64,000 nucleotides of DNA from Pycnococcus provasolii. Lineage: Eukaryota; Chlorophyta; Pseudoscourfieldiophyceae; Pseudoscourfieldiales. Below are positions 26,653 through 34,019 of this stretch, one piece after another. The position numbers were made by a program, and so were the translations under genes. Positions within the stretch are counted from its first letter, which is position 1. Every line of letters begins with the position of its first letter. The notes beneath the pieces are model-generated. The model ran no database searches and had not been told where the DNA came from. It saw only the letters and a program-made list of their open reading frames with translations. The stretch spans positions 640,395 to 704,394 of the forward strand of contig CP150563.1 of assembly GCA_049487715.1 (NCBI GenBank), in the 5' to 3' direction.

Positions 26653-28941
26653 ATGAGCGCGAACACCGCCGTGCTCACGCGCACGTTCGCCGACGGGCTC
26701 TATGCGGACGCCACGCACAGCAACGCCGAGACGCGCTTGGGGAGAGGCAAGGACGCGAACGGGGCGCTGGCCGCGCACAGAAGGCAGCTCGTTGCCGCAC
26801 TGCAGCACGGGCAGCAGATGGCGATGACGCCAACCATCACGACGCCTGCGACGGCAATGCGGCAGCCGCACAGACCTCCTCACCCTCCCGCTCTTGCGGC
26901 CAACTACTCCGAGCCGACGCTCACGTTCCCGCCTCTTGGATACAGCCGCTCGCAGGCCGCAACGCCCGTGCCTATGGAAATGCCGCCGCAAACGCGTGTC
27001 GCATTCGCGGCGACGACACCGGCGGCATTCACCCCGTATTCGGCGCACAGGGCAGGCTACGCGAGCGTGCGGCCGGCGTCGACGCCGCCCGTGTATGCAA
27101 CAGCACGCTCGGCAACGCCGTTCCACGCGCGCACGGCGGCGTACACTCCGGCATCCACGGCGGGAAGCGTTGCACTCTCCGCCAGCTCGACGTCGCTTGG
27201 CGGCAGCGCTTGGCGACCTCGAAGTACGCTTGCAGCTCGCGAGGAAGAGCAGGCGCACGCGTCTAAGGTGGCGGCGTCCTTGGCGCGCATGCACATACTG
27301 GTTGACAACCACCTTCGTCCGGTGACGCGTGCGGAGGCGGCGGCGCGGCTCGTCGGCGCGGCTCGTGGTTTTCTGCAGCGCCGCAAGTTCCAGCAAGGTG
27401 TGCACGCGCTGCGAGCGTTCCGGCGAAGTCGGCACGCGGAGACGCGCGCCGCGCTGCTGGCAACGGCACGGACGAGCGCGCTAGCGCTCGGCCGCAAGAA
27501 CAGGCGCGCGGAGCAGGATGCACTGAGGCGCAAGGCGACGTGCTGGTCAAGTTGGAAGCAGGTTTGGCGCGAGGCGGTTGCGTCGGAGCAGGAGCGCATG
27601 GGCGATGCCGACAGATTGCGACACCTGCACAATCGCGCCATGCTTTCAAGTCACATGAAAAAGTGGCTGAAGGTGGCCACGGGAAGGCACTCGACGAAGC
27701 GCGCGCAGAGGAGGTACGAAAAAAGACGGTCCGTCGCACGTGAGCGCCTTGAGCACGTCGCGAGGGAAAAGGGATGGCCCGCCGACGTGGTGAATGACGA
27801 GGCGGTTGCAAGGGAGATGGAGAGGCTGGCGATTGAGCAGCTTACTCGCAAGCAGAACCTGCGTACGCTACGAGACTTCATCGCCTCGTGGCGCGAGGTG
27901 ACGCGATTGCGGCGGGCGATACAGGGCAAGCTGTTCACGTCCGGGCGCATGCACACAGCCGCACTTCTTCGACAGTGCCTGAGTGCGATGATGGAGCTCG
28001 TTGCTCAAGCCCAGCTTGCATGGGCAAGCGAGGGCATACCGTGGCATCGGCGCAAGCTGTGGGCAACCGCTGCACGCATTGGCCGCGACGCCAAGCAGCT
28101 TCGCATGTGGCGCAACTGGCATGGAGCCACGAGGCTTCGCAAGCAGCTGAAGCGCGCTCTCAAAGTGATGATGAGCCGCTCCGTGTCCGCCAACTTTGAC
28201 GCGTGGCGTCGCGAGACGTTTCGGCTGAGAAAGCTTCGCGGCGATGCCGCGCAGCAGTGGCTACTCGTCTCGCGCGCAGCGCTGTCGTTTCCCTTTTCTC
28301 GATGGCGTGCGGCGGTGGCGTCGGAGCGCACGTCTCGCCTAGCGAACATGCAGTCGGCGCAACGCATGCGCCAAAAGCTGGCGAGGGCAAGCTTCAGGAG
28401 AGTGTTCAAAGCCTGGAGAGGCATGTGCAGCGTGAGTGTGGAGGATGCGCTGAAAGATCGGCTGCTGAAACTAGAGATGGCGCTTGAAGATGAGCGAGCA
28501 AGCTACGACGTGGCAGTGGAGCAGATGCAGGCTGAGATTGTTGGCTTGCGCAGTTCGCTGGACAGCGAAGTGCAGAAACGGCAGAAGCTAGAGCAGCAGC
28601 AAGGTGGCATGAGTCGTCGTCAGTCGTCAGCAAGGGCGACTTTCAAGCGACGCAACTCGAAAACGTCGTCCGGAATGACAACCCCCGAGTCTGCGCCATC
28701 GCCGGCACGAAATTCGATCACGAGTCAGCGATCTAAGGCTGACCTAACGGAAGCTGATGCAACCCGTGCACTTATCGACACCGTACGATCACTCGTCACA
28801 CCGGCTTCAGCGTACGCGCGCGCACGCGCGTCTTCGACGACTGCGGCGGCGCCTGCATCTGCGGGCGAAGCCGCAAGCCTGCGCGAGGAGCTCGACGCGG
28901 TGTACCGCGTGATTCACGAGGTTGCCAGTTTGATTGATTGA
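26653..28941 (+). CDS. Sfi1-like centrin-binding repeat protein
   Basis: The 762-residue product has a low-complexity N-terminus rich in Ala, Thr and Tyr, an IQ-like motif (about 225-250, ARLVGAARGFLQRRKFQ), and then a series of basic helices each with a Trp: CWSSWKQVWREA, SHMKKWLKVA, FIASWREVTRLRR, RMWRNWHGATRLRKQ, ANFDAWRRETFRLR, FPFSRWRAAVAS and VFKAWRGMC. Repeats of A/L-x-x-x-W-x-x-x-x-x-x-x-R are the hallmark of Sfi1-type centrin-binding proteins of centrosomes and basal bodies. A coiled coil (about 605-645) follows, with a Ser-rich region behind it. The ATG at 26653 gives the start MSANTAVLTRTFADGLY. A TGTAA lies at 28966-28970. It is followed on the same strand by the LOG gene, one of only three same-strand neighbour pairs. 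Confidence 0.75.
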   Translation: MSANTAVLTRTFADGLYADATHSNAETRLGRGKDANGALAAHRRQLVAALQHGQQMAMTPTITTPATAMRQPHRPPHPPALAANYSEPTLTFPPLGYSRSQAATPVPMEMPPQTRVAFAATTPAAFTPYSAHRAGYASVRPASTPPVYATARSATPFHARTAAYTPASTAGSVALSASSTSLGGSAWRPRSTLAAREEEQAHASKVAASLARMHILVDNHLRPVTRAEAAARLVGAARGFLQRRKFQQGVHALRAFRRSRHAETRAALLATARTSALALGRKNRRAEQDALRRKATCWSSWKQVWREAVASEQERMGDADRLRHLHNRAMLSSHMKKWLKVATGRHSTKRAQRRYEKRRSVARERLEHVAREKGWPADVVNDEAVAREMERLAIEQLTRKQNLRTLRDFIASWREVTRLRRAIQGKLFTSGRMHTAALLRQCLSAMMELVAQAQLAWASEGIPWHRRKLWATAARIGRDAKQLRMWRNWHGATRLRKQLKRALKVMMSRSVSANFDAWRRETFRLRKLRGDAAQQWLLVSRAALSFPFSRWRAAVASERTSRLANMQSAQRMRQKLARASFRRVFKAWRGMCSVSVEDALKDRLLKLEMALEDERASYDVAVEQMQAEIVGLRSSLDSEVQKRQKLEQQQGGMSRRQSSARATFKRRNSKTSSGMTTPESAPSPARNSITSQRSKADLTEADATRALIDTVRSLVTPASAYARARASSTTAAAPASAGEAASLREELDAVYRVIHEVASLID

Positions 28942-29210
28942 CGGCGCACCATTTCAATAAAACTATGTAAGGCTTAGTAAGTTGAATAAATCGCAGGTAG
29001 TAAGTTAAGTTCGGGGGAAAGTTGGTCAGGAACACGTCAATCAACTTGTTTACAAGATTAACTTAACAAAACCAACTTAGGGTGGTAAATTCCTTGGTAA
29101 ATTCGCGACACAGGGTAAAAGAAAAGGAGAGGAAACCCTCCTTTTCCGTTTTCCCTCTCCTCTCTTCCCTTTCCCGCCTTCGGGGTCCCAAGTTGTCTCT
29201 CGCTCCCCCG

Positions 29211-29909
29211 ATGGCGCCGCCCAAGCGACAACTCGCACTCCTGCTCGCAACCATATACACAGCCGCGCGCACCGTCCTCAGCAGGTCGCCGAACGTACGC
29301 AAGACGCTCAAGCGCGTCGCGTCGGGACTGCCGAGAATACCGGCGACGGCGCGAAGGGGAACGAAAGGACAGGTGACCGTGTTCTGCGGAGCGTCGTTTG
29401 GGACGTCGAAGGACTATGTCGACGGCGCGCGCGAAATGGGAAAGATCATAGGGGAGAGTGGGTACAGCATGCTGTATGGTGGAGGGCGGTGCGGCCTCAT
29501 GGGTGAGGTTAGCGGAGCTGCGCACGACGTCAACCCTGCGACCGTGGTTGGCATCATTCCCGAGTTCCTGCGACCTACCGAGGGGTGCGAGGCGTCGTAC
29601 GGGCACGACATCACCGTCGATACGATGCACGAGCGCATGCAGCTCCTAACGCATCGCTCGAAAGCGTTCATTGCGCTGCCTGGCGGATATGGAACGCTCG
29701 CGGAGCTGCTCGAGGTGATCACCGCGAAGCAGCTTGGCCAAATCGACGGCGACGTTCGCATAGGCGTGCTGAACATCAACGGCTTCTACGACGGGCTGCT
29801 CGCCTTCTTCAAGCAGGCGGAGGAGGCAGGCTTCCTTCGGCTCAAGGGTGGTATCCATGTCGTTTCAGAGCCTACGGCGGAGAGGCTGTGGAAAAGCTTG
29901 TGTCTTTAG
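29211..29909 (+). CDS. LOG-type cytokinin riboside 5'-monophosphate phosphoribohydrolase
   Basis: LOG proteins cleave the ribose-phosphate from nucleotide cytokinins; many bacterial relatives act on AMP. The 232-residue product carries VFCGASFG, the phosphate-binding GGGRCGLMG, MHER and PGGYGTLAE, which keeps the PGGxGTxxE signature and the catalytic Arg and Glu. An N-terminal extension of about 55 basic and hydrophobic residues (MAPPKRQLALLLATIYTAAR) precedes the core and may target it to an organelle or membrane. The ATG at 29211 is near a pyrimidine-rich tract (29136-29180) typical of sense-strand promoters here. Whether the alga makes cytokinin with it cannot be told from sequence. It converges on the KEA gene with an 85-bp gap. 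Confidence 0.88.
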   Translation: MAPPKRQLALLLATIYTAARTVLSRSPNVRKTLKRVASGLPRIPATARRGTKGQVTVFCGASFGTSKDYVDGAREMGKIIGESGYSMLYGGGRCGLMGEVSGAAHDVNPATVVGIIPEFLRPTEGCEASYGHDITVDTMHERMQLLTHRSKAFIALPGGYGTLAELLEVITAKQLGQIDGDVRIGVLNINGFYDGLLAFFKQAEEAGFLRLKGGIHVVSEPTAERLWKSLCL

Positions 29910-29994
29910 AAAGAAGAGATATTATGTCTTGTATATTCTTAAAAGACTATATTTATCTAGATAAAAAAGAAAAAAAAATGAGATGTAGGTATGG

Positions 29995-32301
29995 CTAGGC
30001 AGATGCACGTGCCGCGTTCCGCTGCGTCGGCCCAAGGATCGCCTTGGCTGTCTTCAGCGCAGCACTTCCACCCACGTCCACGTCGCCGTCACGCACGAGA
30101 GCGAAGATGGGTACTGTCGGGTAACTCGCGCGGAACCGGCGCACGGATTGCCGGCTTCTCTCCGGGTCCTCGTGCAGGATGATGAAGGCACGTGGCATGG
30201 ACATGCACAGCCCAGGTGCCTTGCGCTCAAAGGCTCCGCTGTCGCGTTCCTGCAAGCCTCTCTCAGGCACCTCCACGGCGTCCTCAGTATTAACAAGTGA
30301 AAATGGCTCGGCCCATGCGTTGGGATCGCCGTCGTCGTAGAACATTAGCGTGTTAGGCCGTGTCTCGTCGTACGAAGCAAGCGAGCCATCTGATCTCAGC
30401 AAGCCACAAGACCATAGCAGCTCGTTGAACTTCTCCGAGTCCTGCGTTTGGGATGTGCGATCTCCAACGAGCACCACGACGTCGAGCGCCGTTTCATAGA
30501 TGCGTGAATCTAACACAATGGAGGAGGATGGTGACGCAGCCATTTTCGCTTCTGCTTCTGCTGCCGCCGTGGCTGCTGCAACATCCTCGTCGTACGTTGA
30601 CCCCTCGACGGGACTGTCCGCCAGAGGTCCAAACAGCAGGCCATCCTCCGCCTCAAGAGTCCCGTCAGTATCTCCGGCAAACGCGACGGCGGTGCCTCGG
30701 CTACCACTCCCACTCGACTCTTTCTCCGCACGGCTAATGTACAGTGCAAGTTTGTCTCCAATCACGTCGAGGGCAGGCGTGAGAGCCATGCTGAACACGA
30801 CGACGATGATCAGAAGCTTGTTCAGATCCTCAGGCAGCACCTTCAGCATGGACGCCTCGTTGAGCAGCACGAAAGCAAGCTCGCCACCCTGGCTCAACAG
30901 AAGTCCCGTCTTCACGCTCTCGGCACGGCTTAGCCCGAAAAAGGGAGCGGCGAAGCTAACGATGCTGCTCTTAACGGCGATCAGGCCAAACAGCAGCGTT
31001 AACACCATTGGCCACTCCGCCATGAGCAGTTCGCGATCGATCGTCGTCCCTGTCGTGACGAAGAACATGCCGAGAAGCAGGCCCTTGAATGGCCTTATGT
31101 CAGCCTCCACCTGCGCACGATAGCTCGTCTCTGCAAGAAGAACACCCGCCAGAAACGCACCAAGCGTGTCAGAGAGACCCAGGCTCTTTGTCGCGACACT
31201 GGCACCCACCACCGTCAGCAGGCAGGCTGCAATGAAACCCTCCGAGCTGCGGCTTGAAGCGACGACGTCAAATACACGCTTCAGCCCGAACTTGCCCGCA
31301 AGCACGATCAGACCGAAGTACAGCATAGTCACCGCCGCATCGGGTGCCGCCTGAAGCAGCACGGACATGCCTCCTCCGCCATCCATGACTGCTTGCTTGA
31401 GAGGTCCCTCGATGAGCGGGAGAAGCACAAGCATCGGCACGACGGCAATGTCCTGCGCGAGAAGCACGCCGAGTGTTGCAGCGCCAGGGGCCGTGGTGAG
31501 CGCTCCACGTTCGCTCAGAAGCTGTAGCACGAAAGCGGACGACGACAGCGACAGTGCGGCACCTATGACCACAGCCTCGTCGACGGTGGAAATATTGATC
31601 AGCTCCGGTCTGTCCATGGCTGGACTTGCGTCGCTCACCACCTGCAGAATGCGGCTTCCCATGGCGTTATTCGTCGGCAGCTCGAATGCTGTGAACGCCA
31701 AGGTTGTAGCAATCACCTGGAACATCCCAAGCCCGAATGCGAACTTGAAGAGGCTCTTGAGCCTCTCCCCGTCGAGCTCGAGTCCCATTTCGAAGAGCAG
31801 GAACTGTATGCCTAGTTCACTGAGCAGCGTGAGTTCCTCCTCGTTCTGGAATACGTGCAGCTGGTCGAGTACGAACCCAACCAGGAGGAATCCGAGTACG
31901 GGGCTCATGTTGATACGTTTGCACAGCGGCACGACGCCCACGGTAGCCGCTAGGAAGACCATGGTATCTCTGCCTAGCTGCGCGACTTCTAGTCCCGACG
32001 TGACAGCCTCAGCTGCGCCCGCTGCTGCTGCGTTGTTGGTGGTTAGTTTTTGTCGTTTTCGCCGTCGCTCTTTTTGGTGTCTTCTTCTGTTGGCTGTTGT
32101 CGCTGTCGTTGTTGCCGCAGTGTGAGAAGAAGAAGTGCATGCTGCAAAGCTGTACGTCGTCGTTTTCATACGGATGGATATTCTACTGTTATGAAAACCA
32201 CGAAGACCACAAGACGAATACGACGAGACCTTCTTCCCAACTTTAGAGCTGGCACGTATTCGCATCATCGGTACTAAGAAAGCAGGAGCCATCATCGCCA
32301 T
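29995..32301 (-). CDS. Plastid-type K+/H+ antiporter, CPA2/KEA family
   Basis: The 768-residue product has an N-terminal extension (about 1-105) rich in Ser, Thr and Arg, then Ala, consistent with plastid targeting. The antiporter core has about 12-13 membrane segments with CPA2 landmarks: SPVLGFLLVGFVLD, LGIQFLLFEMGLEL, LSLSSSAFVLQLL, GVLLAQDIAVVPML, LGAFLAGVLLAET, GMFFVTTG and LSQGGELAFVLL. KEA proteins exchange K+ for H+ in the envelope or thylakoid and tune photosynthesis. The C-terminal ~240 residues resemble a diverged RCK/KTN nucleotide-binding region, with acidic low-complexity inserts and no clear GxGxxG. It could therefore be KEA3-like with altered regulation. Its 3' end is 85 bp from the LOG gene. 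Confidence 0.85.
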   Translation of the reverse strand: MAMMAPAFLVPMMRIRASSKVGKKVSSYSSCGLRGFHNSRISIRMKTTTYSFAACTSSSHTAATTTATTANRRRHQKERRRKRQKLTTNNAAAAGAAEAVTSGLEVAQLGRDTMVFLAATVGVVPLCKRINMSPVLGFLLVGFVLDQLHVFQNEEELTLLSELGIQFLLFEMGLELDGERLKSLFKFAFGLGMFQVIATTLAFTAFELPTNNAMGSRILQVVSDASPAMDRPELINISTVDEAVVIGAALSLSSSAFVLQLLSERGALTTAPGAATLGVLLAQDIAVVPMLVLLPLIEGPLKQAVMDGGGGMSVLLQAAPDAAVTMLYFGLIVLAGKFGLKRVFDVVASSRSSEGFIAACLLTVVGASVATKSLGLSDTLGAFLAGVLLAETSYRAQVEADIRPFKGLLLGMFFVTTGTTIDRELLMAEWPMVLTLLFGLIAVKSSIVSFAAPFFGLSRAESVKTGLLLSQGGELAFVLLNEASMLKVLPEDLNKLLIIVVVFSMALTPALDVIGDKLALYISRAEKESSGSGSRGTAVAFAGDTDGTLEAEDGLLFGPLADSPVEGSTYDEDVAAATAAAEAEAKMAASPSSSIVLDSRIYETALDVVVLVGDRTSQTQDSEKFNELLWSCGLLRSDGSLASYDETRPNTLMFYDDGDPNAWAEPFSLVNTEDAVEVPERGLQERDSGAFERKAPGLCMSMPRAFIILHEDPERSRQSVRRFRASYPTVPIFALVRDGDVDVGGSAALKTAKAILGPTQRNAARASA

Positions 32302-32782
32302 GGCACCGCCTAGTCCTTCCCGAGGCCACCAAACCTCAACGGAACCTCAACGACAACGAAACGTGTGGAGGTGGAGTGGCTGGCTGGGTGACGCGGACTC
32401 TCCTTCCTGTAAGAATATGGGTCCCGGCAGCCCGGGGCCGGAGTCGTGAGACTACCTTAGGAGGACCCAGCTGACTGGCCCGGGGAAGTCGGATTTTCCC
32501 GGGGAGGGGGATGAGATCGTAGATTTCTGGCCCGAAGGGAATGGAACGGAACGCCTTGAAAGGATTTTAGATTTGGCAGAACAGTCAGTGGTCCACCCCT
32601 GGGTGGGGCACTGGGGCAGGTCTTTGCTTTGGGGGGGAAAACAGGTGGGAAACTTAGTTCGGGGTTGGGAAGTGGTGGGTTGGAGTTCGGGGTTCTTGCG
32701 CCTTGGATTTCTTTGTCGTGGTTTGCTCATCACTCGTCCATCATTTCCTCCCGCTAAACGTTTTCCTTGGCTGCTTCCCTAC
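32302..32782. promoter_or_regulatory. Divergent intergenic region, no gene seen
   Basis: It separates the KEA antiporter and the acyl-CoA-binding gene. The frame of the latter stays open upstream to 32573, but that part is Gly/Trp-rich and unlike protein. Confidence 0.4.
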
Positions 32783-33547
32783 ATGCTGCTCTCCGCCGAC
32801 GAGCTGCGCCTCATCGAAAACGCTTTCACGTCCGCGTCCGAGTACATGGCCTCAGAGCTAGCAGCAGCCATCAAACTCGACAACGCGCAAAAACTACAGC
32901 TGTACGGACTATTCAAGAGAGCCACCGCAGGAACTTCCGCAGACGCGACCAAGAAGCCTGGCATGCTCGACTTCACCGGCCGCGCGAAGTTCGACGCGTG
33001 GAGACAGAACGACCAAAAGACAAAAGAGGCGGCTATGGTCGAGTACGTCGCGCTCGTGCAGGCAATAACGCAAGGAACGGCGGGCGACGAAGACGTGAGA
33101 CAGGACGGCGGCGGCGACGGCGGCGACTCGCTAGGAGTTCCGAGCGTCAGCGTGCCAACATCGGATGCTGCGGCGGATGCGCTCGGAACGGACCTAGACG
33201 CGCTTCCTGAGTTGCACGACTCGGCGCGCGCAGGATTCGTTCCACAGGTCAAGTACCTGGTGGTGGACCAGAAAACGCCCGTCGACAGCCTTGACAAAGA
33301 AGGACGAACGGCGCTGCACTGGGCGGCAGACAGGGGACACGAGCACGTCGCGAATGCACTCATCGAGTTGGGTGCTGACGTGAACGCGAAGGATATGGGA
33401 GGACAAACACCGCTGCACTACGCCGCTCTATGCGAGCACGAACAACTGGCGCGCATTCTTGCAGCTGCTGGTGGCGATGCAAATGTTCAGGACGAGGACG
33501 GAGACACGCCAAAGGAGACAGCTCCAAGGAGCTGGGACTTTCTGTGA
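32783..33547 (+). CDS. Acyl-CoA-binding domain and ankyrin-repeat protein (ACBP/ACBD6-like)
   Basis: The 254-residue product has an acyl-CoA-binding domain at about 1-100: FTSASEYMAS, KLQLYGLFKRATAG, KPGMLDFTGRAKFDAW and a KEAAMVEYVALV helix. Lys and Tyr residues sit where the family binds the CoA phosphate. Two ankyrin repeats follow (about 173-240, EGRTALHWAADRGHEHVA and GGQTPLHYAALCEHEQLA). This arrangement matches animal ACBD6 and plant ACBP1/2 without the plant membrane anchor. It likely carries long-chain acyl-CoA in the cytosol. The ATG at 32783 begins the domain (MLLSADELR). A TGTAA lies at 33552-33556. Confidence 0.88.
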   Translation: MLLSADELRLIENAFTSASEYMASELAAAIKLDNAQKLQLYGLFKRATAGTSADATKKPGMLDFTGRAKFDAWRQNDQKTKEAAMVEYVALVQAITQGTAGDEDVRQDGGGDGGDSLGVPSVSVPTSDAAADALGTDLDALPELHDSARAGFVPQVKYLVVDQKTPVDSLDKEGRTALHWAADRGHEHVANALIELGADVNAKDMGGQTPLHYAALCEHEQLARILAAAGGDANVQDEDGDTPKETAPRSWDFL

Positions 33548-34019
33548 TTGTTGTAATGTTGTACAAATTTCAGAGTTCTTCACGTTGGTCTAACAAGTTT
33601 TGGCGTACTAAGATTTGATCGGTTTGTACTTACCTCAGACTGTCAGAACCATATTTGCAATTTTCCGAGAAAATAGGTCGAGAAAAAAGGTCGAGAAAAA
33701 AAAAATCCCTGTGGGATCCCGCTCTGGTCACAGAACTTGTCAAGTCGGCGACATTTTTATGTTTCACTTCACTATTGGTCAGCCCAAAACGTCGTTATTT
33801 ATATAACGGAAAAAAAGAGTGAAAGTTGCAAAATGATGCGCATGTCCTGCCCGTCATTTTCAGACAATCCTTTTCGACTTGCGGTGGGAGGAAGGGTTGT
33901 AAAATGGGCGATTTGTGTTTGTAAGGATTGGTGTTTTATTTGTAAGCTTGTCAACAAAAATCTAAAATGTTCAAAGTTACCAAAACAACATCCCACCGCT
34001 CTCGCAACCAAAAGCTGCT
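33548..34019. other. Convergent AT-rich intergenic region, no gene seen
   Basis: This stretch is AT-richer than the neighbouring genes and has several A- and T-runs. It lies between the 3' ends of the acyl-CoA-binding and repeat coiled-coil genes. Short frames lack coding character. Confidence 0.45.
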
